A stretch of 64,000 nt of DNA from Streptomyces griseus (GTDB lineage Bacteria; Actinomycetota; Actinomycetes; Streptomycetales; Streptomycetaceae), in contig NZ_MDKB01000003.1 in the NCBI RefSeq assembly GCF_001715295.1, positions 1 to 64,000 of the forward strand, read 5' to 3'. Both the position numbers and the translations under genes were made by a program. A model generated the notes under the pieces. The model did no database searches, was not told where the DNA came from, and saw only the letters and a list, made by a program, of their open reading frames with translations. Numbering within the stretch: the stretch's first letter is position 1; every line of letters starts with the position of its first letter. Positions 26,067-35,590 of the stretch are shown here, one piece after another.

Positions 26067-27094
26067 TTGGGCGCCGCCTTCCTGGCCGCGGCCTTCTTGG
26101 CCGCGGGGGCCCCCGCACCGGCAGGCTCCGACGGCTTCTGACCGGAACCGACGGACGAGGCCTCCGCAGGGCCGCCGAGGCGCTCCACCCCGAACTTCAC
26201 CGTGGACGCGTAGATGTTGTCCGGGTCCAGACGCCGCAGCTCCTCCGCGAGCAGCTCCGCGGTCTCCCGGCGCTTCAGCGCCACGGCACGGTCGGGCTGG
26301 CCCACCATGCAGAGCGTGGCGAGCGCACCGTCGGGCCGGTCCAGCACGATGTCGCCGTTCTTGGTCGCCATGCGGACGGCCGTCAGGCCGGGACCGCCGG
26401 ACAGGGTGCGCTCCACCGGGACGCCCAGCCGGTCCGCGAGCCACATGGCCAGCAGTTCGCAGCTCGGGTTGTCGGACTCGCCCTCGACCTTGGCCGAGAC
26501 GACCTGCGCGGGCTGCTGGTCGAGCGCCGCCGCCAGCATCGAGCGCCAGGGCGTGATGCGGGTCCAGGCCAGGTCCGTGTCACCCGGCTGGTACGTCGCC
26601 GCGCGCACCGCCAGCTCGTCGAGCGGGCGCTCGGCGGAGTAGGTGTCGGTGATCCGGCGCTGGGCGAGTGCGCCCAGGGGGTCCTTCGCCGGGTCGGCGG
26701 GCGCGTCCTCGGGCCACCACACCACCACCGGCGCGTCCGGCAGCAGCAGCGGCAGGACGACCGACTGGGCGTGGTTGGCCAGCTCACCGTGGAGGCGCAG
26801 CACGACGGTCTCGCCGGAGCCCGCGTCGGATCCGACGCGGATCTCCGCGTCGAGCCGTGCTTCGCGCCGTGCGCGCGGGGACCTGCTGGCCCGCTTGATC
26901 ACCGCGATGATCCGGGACGGGTGCTCGCGGGACGAGTCGCTCGCCGCGCGGAGCGCGTCGTAGGCGTTCTCCTCGTCCGTGACGACGACGAGGGTGAGCA
27001 CCATGCCGATGGCGGGCGTGCCGATGGACCGGCGCGCCGAGATGAGCGCCTGGTTGATCTTGCTGGACGTGGTTTCCGTGAGGTCGATCTTCAT
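26063..27094 (-). CDS. opcA: OpcA, glucose-6-phosphate dehydrogenase assembly protein
   Basis: OpcA (343 aa) is an actinobacterial and cyanobacterial protein required for assembly or activity of glucose-6-phosphate dehydrogenase. It shows the N-terminal MKIDLTETTSSKINQALI, the central VVLPLLLPDAPVVVWWPEDA and TPWRSMLAAALD, and ERLGGPAEASS near the end. The C-terminal ~20 residues form a Lys/Ala-rich tail (AAKKAAARKAAPK) that looks like a lineage-specific extension. It lies between zwf and pgl with ATGA and GTGA overlaps, matching its functional link to zwf. Confidence 0.96.
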   Translation of the reverse strand: MKIDLTETTSSKINQALISARRSIGTPAIGMVLTLVVVTDEENAYDALRAASDSSREHPSRIIAVIKRASRSPRARREARLDAEIRVGSDAGSGETVVLRLHGELANHAQSVVLPLLLPDAPVVVWWPEDAPADPAKDPLGALAQRRITDTYSAERPLDELAVRAATYQPGDTDLAWTRITPWRSMLAAALDQQPAQVVSAKVEGESDNPSCELLAMWLADRLGVPVERTLSGGPGLTAVRMATKNGDIVLDRPDGALATLCMVGQPDRAVALKRRETAELLAEELRRLDPDNIYASTVKFGVERLGGPAEASSVGSGQKPSEPAGAGAPAAKKAAARKAAPK

Positions 27095-28623
27095 GGCCGG
27101 CGCCAGCTCCGTCCGTCGCGTGCGAGCATCTCGTCCGCCTCGGCCGGACCCCAGCTGCCGGCGGGGTACTGGGCGGGCTTGCCGTGCTTGTCCCAGTACT
27201 CCTCGATCGGGTCGAGGATGTTCCAGGAGAGCTCGACCTCCTGGTGGCGCGGGAAGAGGTTGGCGTCGCCGAGCAGGACGTCGAGGATGAGCCGCTCGTA
27301 CGCCTCCGGGCTGGACTCCGTGAAGGACTCGCCGTACGCGAAGTCCATCGTGACGTCCCGTACCTCCATGGAGGTACCGGGCACCTTGGAGCCGAACCGC
27401 ACCGTGACGCCCTCGTCCGGCTGCACCCGGATGACCAGGGCGTTGCCGCCCAGCTCCTCCGTCGCGCCGGACTCGAAGGGCAGGTAGGGGGCGCGCTTGA
27501 AGACGACGGCGATCTCCGTGACCCGCCGGCCGAGCCGCTTGCCCGTCCGGAGGTAGAACGGCACGCCCGCCCAGCGGCGGTTGTTGATCGTCAGCTTGAT
27601 CGCCGCGAAGGTGTCGGTCTTCGACTTGGCGTCGATCCCCTCCTCCTCCAGGTACCCGAGGGCCTCCTCGCCGCCCTGCCACGCGTGCGTGTACTGGCCG
27701 CGGACCGTGTGCCTGCCGAGGTCCTCCGGCAGTTCCACGGCGGTGAGCACCTTGAGCTTCTCGGCGACCAGCGCCTTGGGGTGGAAGGAGCCGGGCTCCT
27801 CCATCGCCGTCAGCGCCAGCAGCTGGAGCAGGTGGTTCTGGATGACGTCACGCGCGGCGCCGATGCCGTCGTAGTAGCCGGCCCGGCCGCCGATGCCGAT
27901 GTCCTCGGCCATCGTGATCTGGACGTGGTCGACGTACGACCTGTTCCAGATCGGCTCCCACATCGTGTTGGCGAAGCGCAGCGCCAGGATGTTCTGGACC
28001 GTCTCCTTGCCGAGGTAGTGGTCGATGCGGAAGACCTCGTTGGGCGGGAAGACGTCGTGCACGAGCTGGTTGAGCTCCTGCGCGCTCTCCAGGTCGTGGC
28101 CGAACGGCTTCTCGATGACCGCCCGTCGCCAGGAATTGTTCTTCTGGTCGGCCAGCCCGTGCTTCTTGAGCTGCTGGACGACCTTGGGGAAGAACTTCGG
28201 CGGCACGGAGAGGTAGAAGGCGAAGTTGCCGCCCGTGCCCTGTGCCTTGTCGAGCTCCTCGATCGTGGCCCGCAGGGTCTCGAACGCCACGTCGTCGTCG
28301 AAGTTGCCCTGGACGAAGCGCATGCCCTGGGCGAGCTGCTGCCAGACCTCCTCCCGGAAGGGCGTGCGCGAGTACTGCTTGACCGCGTCGTGGACGACCT
28401 GCGCGAAGTCCTCGTCCTCCCAGTCGCGGCGCGCGAAGCCGATGAGCGAGAAGCCCGGCGGCAGCAGGCCGCGATTGGCCAGGTCGTAGACAGCAGGCAT
28501 CAGCTTTTTACGGGACAAATCGCCCGTGACGCCGAAAATCACCAGACCCGACGGCCCCGCGATACGCGGGAGCCGTCGGTCCTGGGCGTCACGGAGCGGG
28601 TTGGCTCCGGGAACACCAGACAA
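27091..28623 (-). CDS. zwf: Glucose-6-phosphate 1-dehydrogenase
   Basis: This enzyme (510 aa) oxidises glucose-6-phosphate to the lactone and yields NADPH. It has the dinucleotide-binding GVTGDLSRKKLMPAVYDLA, the active-site motif RIDHYLGKETVQNILALRF and the C-terminal ILDPIEEYWDKH. The start is a TTG at 28623: GGAGGG lies nine bases before it on the coding strand and the N-terminal sequence matches the family. Its 3' end overlaps opcA and it begins just five bases after the tal stop. Confidence 0.97.
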   Translation of the reverse strand: MSGVPGANPLRDAQDRRLPRIAGPSGLVIFGVTGDLSRKKLMPAVYDLANRGLLPPGFSLIGFARRDWEDEDFAQVVHDAVKQYSRTPFREEVWQQLAQGMRFVQGNFDDDVAFETLRATIEELDKAQGTGGNFAFYLSVPPKFFPKVVQQLKKHGLADQKNNSWRRAVIEKPFGHDLESAQELNQLVHDVFPPNEVFRIDHYLGKETVQNILALRFANTMWEPIWNRSYVDHVQITMAEDIGIGGRAGYYDGIGAARDVIQNHLLQLLALTAMEEPGSFHPKALVAEKLKVLTAVELPEDLGRHTVRGQYTHAWQGGEEALGYLEEEGIDAKSKTDTFAAIKLTINNRRWAGVPFYLRTGKRLGRRVTEIAVVFKRAPYLPFESGATEELGGNALVIRVQPDEGVTVRFGSKVPGTSMEVRDVTMDFAYGESFTESSPEAYERLILDVLLGDANLFPRHQEVELSWNILDPIEEYWDKHGKPAQYPAGSWGPAEADEMLARDGRSWRRP

Positions 28624-28628
28624 AGTGG

Positions 28629-29747
28629 TCAGCCCTCCGAAGGAGCGAGGCGCTTGAGCTCGGCCTCGGTCGAGTTGAGCAGGTCGTTCCAGGCCGCCTC
28701 GAACTTCTCGACGCCCTCGTCCTCCAGCAGCTGGACGACTTCGTCGTAGCTGACCCCGAGCTTCTTGATCAGCTCGAGGTCGGCGCGGGCCTGGTCGTAG
28801 CCGCCGGCGACGGTGTTGCCGGTGATGTCACCGTGGTCGGCCACGGCCTCCAGGGTCGCCTCCGGCATGGTGTTGACCGTGTTCGGGGCGACGAGGTCGT
28901 CGACGTACAGGGTGTCCTTGAGGGACGGGTCCTTGACGCCGGTGGAGGCCCACAGCGGACGCTGCTTGTTGGCGTGCGCCTTGTCCAGGGCCGCCCAGCG
29001 GTCGCCGGAGAAGACCTCCTCGTACGCCTCGTAGGCGAGACGCGCGTTGGCGACGGCCGACTTGCCCTTCGCGGCCTTGGCCTCGTCGCTGCCGACGGCG
29101 TCCAGCCGCTTGTCGATCTCGGTGTCCACCCGGGACACGAAGAACGAGGCCACCGAGTGGATCTTGGAGAGGTCCAGGCCCGCGGCCTTCGCCTTCTCCA
29201 GACCCGCCAGGTAGGCGTCCATGACCTCGCGGTAGCGCTCCAGCGAGAAGATCAGGGTCACGTTGACGCTGATGCCCCGCCCGATCGTCTCGGTGATCGC
29301 CGGCAGGCCGGCCTTGGTCGCCGGGATCTTGATGAGGGTGTTCGGCCGGTCCACCAGCCACGCCAGCTGCTTGGCCTCGGCGACCGTGGCCAGGGTGTCG
29401 TGGGCCAGGCGCGGGTCGACCTCGATGGAGACCCGGCCGTCCTGGCCGTCCGTCGCGTCGAAGACCGGACGCAGGATGTCGGCGGCGTCGCGGACATCCG
29501 CCGTGGTGATCATGCGAATGGCTTCCTCGACGGTGACCTTGCGGGCGGCGAGGTCCGTGAGCTGCTGCTCGTACCCGTCGCCGGCGGAGATCGCCTTCTG
29601 GAAGATCGACGGATTCGTCGTGACGCCCACGACGTGGCTCTGGTCGATCAGCTCGGCCAGGTTGCCGGACGTGATGCGCTTGCGCGACAGGTCGTCGAGC
29701 CAGATCGCCACGCCCTCGTCGGAGAGGCGCTTGAGTGCGTCTGTCAT
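28629..29747 (-). CDS. tal: Transaldolase
   Basis: This pentose phosphate enzyme (372 aa) transfers a dihydroxyacetone unit between sugar phosphates. It has LKRLSDEGVAIWLDDLSR, VVGVTTNPSIFQKAI, the Schiff-base lysine in NTLIKIPATKAG, and SVASFFVSRVDTEIDKRL. The ATG at 29747 follows AGGAG on the coding strand. It is separated from tkt by 34 bases and from zwf by five, so the three genes are co-transcribed. Confidence 0.97.
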   Translation of the reverse strand: MTDALKRLSDEGVAIWLDDLSRKRITSGNLAELIDQSHVVGVTTNPSIFQKAISAGDGYEQQLTDLAARKVTVEEAIRMITTADVRDAADILRPVFDATDGQDGRVSIEVDPRLAHDTLATVAEAKQLAWLVDRPNTLIKIPATKAGLPAITETIGRGISVNVTLIFSLERYREVMDAYLAGLEKAKAAGLDLSKIHSVASFFVSRVDTEIDKRLDAVGSDEAKAAKGKSAVANARLAYEAYEEVFSGDRWAALDKAHANKQRPLWASTGVKDPSLKDTLYVDDLVAPNTVNTMPEATLEAVADHGDITGNTVAGGYDQARADLELIKKLGVSYDEVVQLLEDEGVEKFEAAWNDLLNSTEAELKRLAPSEG

Positions 29748-29781
29748 GAGAGTTGCATCTCCTACTAGTCGTATGACGGGG

Positions 29782-31869
29782 TCAGCGCGCGGCGGCGGCG
29801 AGAGATTCCCGCGCGGCCTCGGCCACATGCCCGGCGGTGAAGCCGAACTCACGGAAGAGGACCTTGGCGTCCGCCGAGGCGCCGAAGTGCTCCAGCGAGA
29901 CGATCCGGCCCGCATCACCCACGTAGCGGTACCAGGTCAGGCCGATGCCCGCCTCGACGGCGACCCGGGCCTTCACGGACGGCGGCAGCACGCTGTCCTT
30001 GTACGCCTGGTCCTGCTCCTCGAACCACTCGACACACGGCATCGACACCACACGCGTCGGCACGCCGGCCGCCTGGAGCTCCTCGCGCGCCTCGACGGCG
30101 AGGTGGACCTCGGAGCCCGTGCCGATGAGGACGACCTGCGCCTCACCGCCCTCGGCGTCGAGGAGCACGTAGCCGCCCTTGGCCGCGTCGTCGTTCGCCG
30201 CGTAGGTGGGCACGCCCTGGCGGGTGAGCGCCAGACCGTGCGGGGCGCCCTTGCCGAACTCCTTGGTGTACCGGCGCATGACCTCGCGCCAGGCGATCGC
30301 CGTCTCGTTGGCGTCGGCGGGGCGGACGACGTTCAGGCCCGGGATGGCGCGCAGCGAGGCCAGGTGCTCGACCGGCTGGTGCGTCGGGCCGTCCTCGCCG
30401 AGGCCGATCGAGTCGTGCGTCCACACGTACGTCACGGGCAGGTGCATCAGCGCGGACAGCCGCACGGCGTTGCGCATGTAGTCGGAGAAGACCAGGAACG
30501 TGCCGCCGTAGACGCGGGTGTTGCCGTGCAGCGCGATGCCGTTCATGGCCGCGGCCATGGAGTGCTCGCGGATGCCGAAGTGGATCGTCCGGCCGTACGG
30601 GTCCGCCTCGGGCAGCGGGTTGCCGGCGGGGAGGAACGAGGACGTCTTGTCGATCGTGGTGTTGTTCGAACCCGCCAGGTCGGCGGAGCCGCCCCACAGC
30701 TCGGGTACCACGGCGCCGAGCGCCTGCAGGACCTTGCCGGAGGCCGCACGGGTGGCGACGGGGTGGCCGGCCTCGAAGACCGGGAGCGCGTCCTCCCAGC
30801 CCTCGGGCAGCTCGCCCGCGGCGATCCGGTCGAAGGTGGCGGCGCGCTCGGGGTTGGCCGTGCGCCACGCGGCGAAGGACTTGTTCCACTCCGCCTTGGT
30901 CTCGCGGCCGCGGTCCAGGGCCTCCCGGGTGTGCGCGATGACCTCGTCGGAGACCTCGAAGGTCTTCTCCGGGTCGAAGCCGAGCACCCGCTTGGTGGCC
31001 GCGATCTCGTCGTCGCCGAGCGCCGAGCCGTGAGCGGCCTCGGTGTTCTGGGCGTTCGGCGCGGGCCACGCGATGATCGAGCGCGCGGCGATGAAGGACG
31101 GCCGCTCCGTCTCGGCCTTGGCCGCCTGCAACGCGCGGTAGAGCCCCTCGGGGTCCAGGTCGCCGCTGGGCAGCTGGTCCACGCGCTGGACGTGCCAGCC
31201 GTAGGACTCGTACCGCTTCAGGGTGTCCTCGGAGACCGCGGTCTCCGTGTCGCCCTCGATCGAGATGTGGTTGTCGTCCCACAGGAGCACCAGGTTGCCG
31301 AGCTTCTGGTGACCGGCCAGCGAGGACGCCTCGGCCGAGATGCCCTCCTGGAGGCAGCCGTCACCGGCGATGACCCAGACCATGTGGTCGAACGGAGAGG
31401 TGCCGGGAGCCGCGTCCGGGTCGAACAGACCGCGCTCGTAGCGCGAGGCCATCGCCATGCCCACGGCGTTGGCGACACCCTGGCCCAGCGGGCCGGTCGT
31501 CGTCTCGACACCGGTGGTGTGGCCGTACTCCGGGTGCCCCGGGGTCTTGGAGCCCCAGGTGCGGAAGGCCTTCAGGTCGTCCAGCTCCAGGCCGTACCCC
31601 GCCAGGTAGAGCTGGATGTACAGCGTCAGGCTGGAGTGGCCCGCGGAGAGCACGAACCGGTCGCGGCCCGTCCAGTCGGCGTCCGCCGGGTCGTGGCGCA
31701 TCACCTTCTGGAAGAGGGTGTACGCGGCAGGGGCCAGGCTCATCGCCGTACCCGGGTGGCCGTTTCCGACCTTCTGTACGGCGTCCGCGGCGAGGACGCG
31801 GACGGTGTCCACGGCCCGCTGGTCCAATTCGGTCCACTGGAGGTCTGTGGTGGTCGGCTTGGTGCTCAC
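29782..31869 (-). CDS. tkt: Transketolase
   Basis: Transketolase (695 aa) moves two-carbon units between sugar phosphates with thiamine diphosphate. Visible motifs are LSAGHSSLTLYIQLYLAGYG, the ThDP-binding GDGCLQEGISAEASSLAGH, and THDSIGLGEDGPTHQPVEHL. The GTG start at 31869 follows GGAGAGGAG. It is the first gene of the operon tkt-tal-zwf-opcA-pgl and is divergent from ctaB across a 291-base region. Confidence 0.97.
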   Translation of the reverse strand: MSTKPTTTDLQWTELDQRAVDTVRVLAADAVQKVGNGHPGTAMSLAPAAYTLFQKVMRHDPADADWTGRDRFVLSAGHSSLTLYIQLYLAGYGLELDDLKAFRTWGSKTPGHPEYGHTTGVETTTGPLGQGVANAVGMAMASRYERGLFDPDAAPGTSPFDHMVWVIAGDGCLQEGISAEASSLAGHQKLGNLVLLWDDNHISIEGDTETAVSEDTLKRYESYGWHVQRVDQLPSGDLDPEGLYRALQAAKAETERPSFIAARSIIAWPAPNAQNTEAAHGSALGDDEIAATKRVLGFDPEKTFEVSDEVIAHTREALDRGRETKAEWNKSFAAWRTANPERAATFDRIAAGELPEGWEDALPVFEAGHPVATRAASGKVLQALGAVVPELWGGSADLAGSNNTTIDKTSSFLPAGNPLPEADPYGRTIHFGIREHSMAAAMNGIALHGNTRVYGGTFLVFSDYMRNAVRLSALMHLPVTYVWTHDSIGLGEDGPTHQPVEHLASLRAIPGLNVVRPADANETAIAWREVMRRYTKEFGKGAPHGLALTRQGVPTYAANDDAAKGGYVLLDAEGGEAQVVLIGTGSEVHLAVEAREELQAAGVPTRVVSMPCVEWFEEQDQAYKDSVLPPSVKARVAVEAGIGLTWYRYVGDAGRIVSLEHFGASADAKVLFREFGFTAGHVAEAARESLAAAAR

Positions 31870-32160
31870 CCTGAGTCAGGGCTCCTCTCCACTGTCGTAA
31901 AGCCGGTGGCTGGTTACCGCACCGGGCATTGCCGAGCCTACCCCCGACGACACGCGGTACTTCTGCGCTTTCCACAGTGCGGGCGACCTGCGGAGTTCGC
32001 CTCCCGTATGAGCGCTCCCGTTCACTTCTGCGCCACCCCCAACACCCCCACCCCCGCGAAGAACGGCGTGGGCCCAACGTCTACAGTGGTCTGGTTCGCG
32101 CAAGTCTTCACGGGGCCTCAGGGTCCGGAGCTTGCTGGGATTTCTCTGTCAGGGGTGTGC
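31870..32160. promoter_or_regulatory. Divergent tkt/ctaB regulatory region (291 bp)
   Basis: The region must hold the promoters of both operons. A TAGGCT -10-like hexamer for tkt reads on the minus strand at 31935-31940, and TACAGT at 32082-32087 could serve ctaB, but neither has a convincing -35. No gene is supported here. Confidence 0.4.
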
Positions 32161-33108
32161 GTGACGGCCGTCGAGTCCCGACCCGCGGGGGTCGCCTTGA
32201 CTCCGAGCCCGGTGGGTCATCGCCCGTTCGGGGCCCGCGTCAAGGCATTCGTGGCGCTTACCAAGCCGCGCATCATCGAGCTGCTGCTGATCACCACCGT
32301 CCCGGTGATGTTCCTGGCCGCTCAGGGAGTGCCCGACCTGTGGCTCGTGGTCACCACCACGATCGGCGGATACCTCTCCGCCGGCGGTGCCAACGCGCTC
32401 AACATGTACATCGACCGGGACATCGACGCGCTGATGGACCGCACGTCGCAGCGGCCGCTCGTGACGGGCATGGTGTCCCCGCGGGAATGCCTGGCGTTCG
32501 GAATCTCCCTCGGCGTCATTTCCACGGTCTGGTTCGGACTGCTCGTCAACTGGCTATCGGCTGCTCTCGCTCTCGGCGCACTTCTGTTCTACGTCGTGAT
32601 CTACACGATGCTGCTGAAGCGCCGTACCTCGCAGAACATCGTCTGGGGCGGAATCGCCGGCTGCATGCCCGTACTGATCGGCTGGTCCTCGGTGACCAAT
32701 TCGATGTCGTGGGCCCCGGTCATTCTTTTCGCCGTCATGTTCTTCTGGACCCCGCCGCACTACTGGCCGCTCTCGATGAAGGTGAAGGACGACTACGCCC
32801 GGGTCGGCGTCCCGATGCTTCCGGTCGTCGCCTCCAACCGGGTGGTCGCCCGCCAGATCGTCCTCTACAGCTGGGTGATGGTGGCGGTCTCGCTGCTGCT
32901 GACGCCGCTGGGCTACACCGGGTGGTTCTACACCGCCGTCGCCCTGGTGGCCGGCGGCTTCTGGCTCTGGGAGGCCCACGGCCTGCAGAACCGGGCGAAG
33001 GCCGGGGTGACCGGCGCCAAGCTCAAGGAGATGCGGCTGTTCCACTGGTCCATCACCTACGTCTCGCTCCTCTTCGTCGCCGTCGCGGTGGACCCCTTCC
33101 TGAGGTAG
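32161..33108 (+). CDS. ctaB: Protoheme IX farnesyltransferase (heme O synthase)
   Basis: This integral membrane prenyltransferase (315 aa) attaches farnesyl diphosphate to heme b to make heme O for cytochrome oxidase. It has ALTKPRIIELLLITTVPVMF, the aspartate-rich prenyl-binding motif NMYIDRDIDALMDRTSQRPL, and FFWTPPHYWPLSMKVKDDYA, with about nine membrane spans. The GTG at 32161 (AGGGG just upstream) gives the expected N terminus. The frame is open far upstream, but only as an antisense shadow of tkt and tal. ctaA, the next enzyme in the pathway, lies ~0.6 kb downstream on the other strand. Confidence 0.96.
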   Translation: MTAVESRPAGVALTPSPVGHRPFGARVKAFVALTKPRIIELLLITTVPVMFLAAQGVPDLWLVVTTTIGGYLSAGGANALNMYIDRDIDALMDRTSQRPLVTGMVSPRECLAFGISLGVISTVWFGLLVNWLSAALALGALLFYVVIYTMLLKRRTSQNIVWGGIAGCMPVLIGWSSVTNSMSWAPVILFAVMFFWTPPHYWPLSMKVKDDYARVGVPMLPVVASNRVVARQIVLYSWVMVAVSLLLTPLGYTGWFYTAVALVAGGFWLWEAHGLQNRAKAGVTGAKLKEMRLFHWSITYVSLLFVAVAVDPFLR

Positions 33109-33206
33109 TCCCGCACGCGTGGAGACTCCGCCGACGGGCGGGGACGTGGCCGATGCCACGCCCCCGCCCGTCGCCATGTGATCTACCCGTCGGTAGCATC
33201 CTGTTC

Positions 33207-33575
33207 ATGGCAGAGACGGCAGAAACGGCAGAGTCCACGGCCCGGCAGGACGACGGCAGGAAGGCGGCCCGCGCGGAGCGCAGGGCGGCCAAGCTCGCCA
33301 GGGAGATCGGCGCGTTCAGCAAGGCGCACGGCGGCGCCGAGGGACAGCTCGCCCACCTCGGCCAGGTGGGCACCCGCATCGTCCTCGTCGGCGAGGACGG
33401 CCGTTGGGGCGACCTGGTCGCCCCCTCGTACGCGGTGGCGGAGAGCGCCGCCCGCAAGGCCGGCCTCACCCTGCACGAGACGTTCGACGGCGAGTTCGCC
33501 GCCAAGGTGCGCACCGGCCCCTACGAGTGGTCCCGCATGGCCGGCATCCAGGTGGGCGGCCCCTCCCAGGGCTGA
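33207..33575 (+). CDS. Small conserved actinobacterial protein of unknown function
   Basis: This 122-aa soluble protein is of unknown function. The N-terminal third is charged and helical (KAARAERRAAKLAREIGAF), the middle carries RIVLVGEDGRWGDLVAPSYA, and the C terminus contains YEWSRMAGIQVGG. The ATG at 33207 has no ribosome-binding site but TAGCAT lies at 33194-33199, so the mRNA may be leaderless. It sits between ctaB and ctaA and is followed by an exceptionally long hairpin. Confidence 0.75.
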   Translation: MAETAETAESTARQDDGRKAARAERRAAKLAREIGAFSKAHGGAEGQLAHLGQVGTRIVLVGEDGRWGDLVAPSYAVAESAARKAGLTLHETFDGEFAAKVRTGPYEWSRMAGIQVGGPSQG

Positions 33576-33582
33576 ACCCCTT

Positions 33583-33658
33583 CCCGCCGACACGGCAGAG
33601 GGCCTCCGTCACGTCCCGCCCGGGCGGTACGACGGAGGCCCTCTGCCGTGTCGGCGGG
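33583..33658. terminator. 28-bp perfect hairpin, bidirectional terminator
   Basis: Bases 33583-33610 are the exact reverse complement of 33631-33658, with a 20-base loop that itself contains CCGCCCGGGCGG. It lies between the convergent 33207 gene and ctaA and is the longest perfect stem I found in the window. Confidence 0.8.
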
Positions 33659-33675
33659 CCGTGCGGCCCCGTTCG

Positions 33676-34692
33676 TCAGGGGGTCGGCGCGTGCTCCGGC
33701 CTCGGCGCGGCCACCGGTGCGGGAACGGCCGCCTCCGCGACCGGGCGCTCCCGCAGCGACAGCAGCGCCCGCAGGACCGCGATCCAGACCAGGCACGACC
33801 CCAGCATGTGCAGACCCACCAGGATCTCCGGGGTGTCCAGGAAGTACTGCACGTAGCCGATCACGCCCTGGGCCAGCAGCACCCCGAAGAGCTCACCGGC
33901 CCGGCGACGCGGCCCGGCCGGGGCGTCCACGGCCTTCAGCACGAACCACAGCGCGATCGTCAGCGCCACCACGACCCAGGCCAGGTCGGCGTGCAGCTGG
34001 CTGATCAGCTTCCAGTCGAGCGGGATGCGGTGCACGTCGCTGGAGTCGCCCGCGTGCCGCCCCGAGCCCGTCACGACGGTTCCCACCGACACCAGCAGAC
34101 CGGCGGCGACCACCAGGATCCAGGTGAGCTGGGCCACGGCCTTGCCGACGAGCGGCTTGGGCTCGGTGTCTCCCTCGCCCAGCCGGTTCCACATCAGCAC
34201 CGCGAGCGTGAGCAGCGCGGTGGAGAGCAGGAAGTGCGCCGCGACGGTGTACGGGTTGAGCCCCACCAGGACGACGATCCCGCCCAGCACCGCGTTGCCC
34301 ATGACGACCCAGAACTGCGCCCAGCCGAGCCGGGTGAGACTGCGCCTGCGGGGCTTTGCCGCACGAGTGGCGACGATCGCCCAGCCGACCGCCGCGCACA
34401 GCACGTACGTCAGCATCCGGTTGCCGAACTCGATGACGCCGTGCAGGCCCATCTCGCTGGTCGTGGTGAGGCTGTCGGCGGTGCACTTCGGCCAGGTGGG
34501 GCAGCCGAGGCCGGAGCCGGTCAGCCGTACGGCGCCGCCGGTCACGACGATGACCACGGCCATGACGATCGACGCCATGACGGCCCGGCGCACGGTCCGG
34601 GACGTCGGCGTCCACCGCTCGGCGATGTACTGGAGCGGGTTGCGGGCGGCTTGAGCGGCGTCGGCTCGGGTCAGCTTGGGCACGCGCACCAT
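33676..34692 (-). CDS. ctaA: Heme A synthase
   Basis: CtaA/COX15 (338 aa) oxidises the heme O methyl group to give heme A. It is an integral membrane protein with about eight spans; conserved features are VTGGAVRLTGSGLGCPTWPKC, with the family cysteine pair, HGVIEFGNRMLTYVL and the second-half VTGSGRHAGDSS. The ATG at 34692 is chosen because the conserved N terminus (MVRVPKLTRADAAQ) starts there; a GTG seven codons upstream (34713) is an alternative. It works with CtaB for aa3-type cytochrome oxidase. Confidence 0.95.
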   Translation of the reverse strand: MVRVPKLTRADAAQAARNPLQYIAERWTPTSRTVRRAVMASIVMAVVIVVTGGAVRLTGSGLGCPTWPKCTADSLTTTSEMGLHGVIEFGNRMLTYVLCAAVGWAIVATRAAKPRRRSLTRLGWAQFWVVMGNAVLGGIVVLVGLNPYTVAAHFLLSTALLTLAVLMWNRLGEGDTEPKPLVGKAVAQLTWILVVAAGLLVSVGTVVTGSGRHAGDSSDVHRIPLDWKLISQLHADLAWVVVALTIALWFVLKAVDAPAGPRRRAGELFGVLLAQGVIGYVQYFLDTPEILVGLHMLGSCLVWIAVLRALLSLRERPVAEAAVPAPVAAPRPEHAPTP

Positions 34693-34822
34693 CGTAAGCG
34701 GCGGCTTGTGCACGCGTTCACGAGGGGGACGAGTGACGACGAAGCGTCACCGAGTGCCGCGGCGGCGTCACTCCCGGGGAAGGGCCGGGCCTTTCCGGGC
34801 AGGGCACGCGTCCTCCCGGGCG

Positions 34823-35590
34823 TCACTCCCAGCGGAAGAACCTGGCCGCCGCTCCGAGCCCGAGGACGGCCCATGCCGCCAGGATTCCCACGTCGCCCCA
34901 CGGCAGGCCGGAGCCGTGTTGCAGCACGTCCCTGAGCCCGCCCGAGAGGGCCGAGACGGGCAGGAGCTCCAGGACGGACCGCGCCGCGTCCGGGAACCGG
35001 TCCAGGGGCACGACGACCCCGCCGCCCACCAGCAGCAGAAGGAAGACCAGGTTGGCCGCGGCCAGGGTCGCCTCGGCCTTCAGCGTCCCCGCCATCAGCA
35101 GCCCGAGACCGGAGAAGGCCACGGTCCCCAGCAGCAGGAGCAGCAGCACGGCCGCCGGGCTGCCCCCGGGCGACCAGCCGAGCGCGAGGGCGATCACCGT
35201 GAGCAGCGCGACCTGCAGTACCTCGGTGACCAGCACCGACAGCGTCTTCGCCGCCATCAGGCCCCAGCGTGGCAGCGGCGAGGCGCCCAGCCGCTTGAGG
35301 ACCCCGTAGCGCCGCTCGAAGCCGGTCGCGATGGCCTGGCCGGTGAACGCCGTGGACATCACCGCGAGTGCCAGGACGCCCGGCGTCAGGAAGTCGACCG
35401 GCTCGTCCGTGCCCGTGTCGACGATGTCGACCGAGCTGAAGAGCACCAGGAGCAGGGTCGGGATGATCACCGTCAGCAGCAGCTGCTCCCCGTTGCGCAG
35501 CAGCATGCGGGTCTCCAGCGCGGCCTGCGCGGCGATCATGCGGGACAGCGGGGCGGCGCCGGGGCGGGGGGTGTACGTACCGGCGCTCAT
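34823..35590 (-). CDS. ABC-2 type transporter permease
   Basis: This 255-aa membrane protein has six predicted spans and is an ABC-2 family exporter permease. It has a short cytoplasmic N terminus, then RMLLRNGEQLLLTVIIPTLL, an extracytoplasmic segment, and VVVPLDRFPDAARSVLELLPVS typical of DrrB-like permeases. Its ATG overlaps the stop of the ATPase gene, so the two form one exporter. The substrate is unknown; the location next to the heme genes is conserved in streptomycetes as far as I recall. Confidence 0.88.
   Translation of the reverse strand: MSAGTYTPRPGAAPLSRMIAAQAALETRMLLRNGEQLLLTVIIPTLLLVLFSSVDIVDTGTDEPVDFLTPGVLALAVMSTAFTGQAIATGFERRYGVLKRLGASPLPRWGLMAAKTLSVLVTEVLQVALLTVIALALGWSPGGSPAAVLLLLLLGTVAFSGLGLLMAGTLKAEATLAAANLVFLLLLVGGGVVVPLDRFPDAARSVLELLPVSALSGGLRDVLQHGSGLPWGDVGILAAWAVLGLGAAARFFRWE

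Noticed and set aside
29263..32160. Very long open frame on the + strand continuing upstream of ctaB
   Set aside because: It is antisense to tal and tkt, has no family similarity, and arises from high third-position GC. Only 32161-33108 is ctaB.
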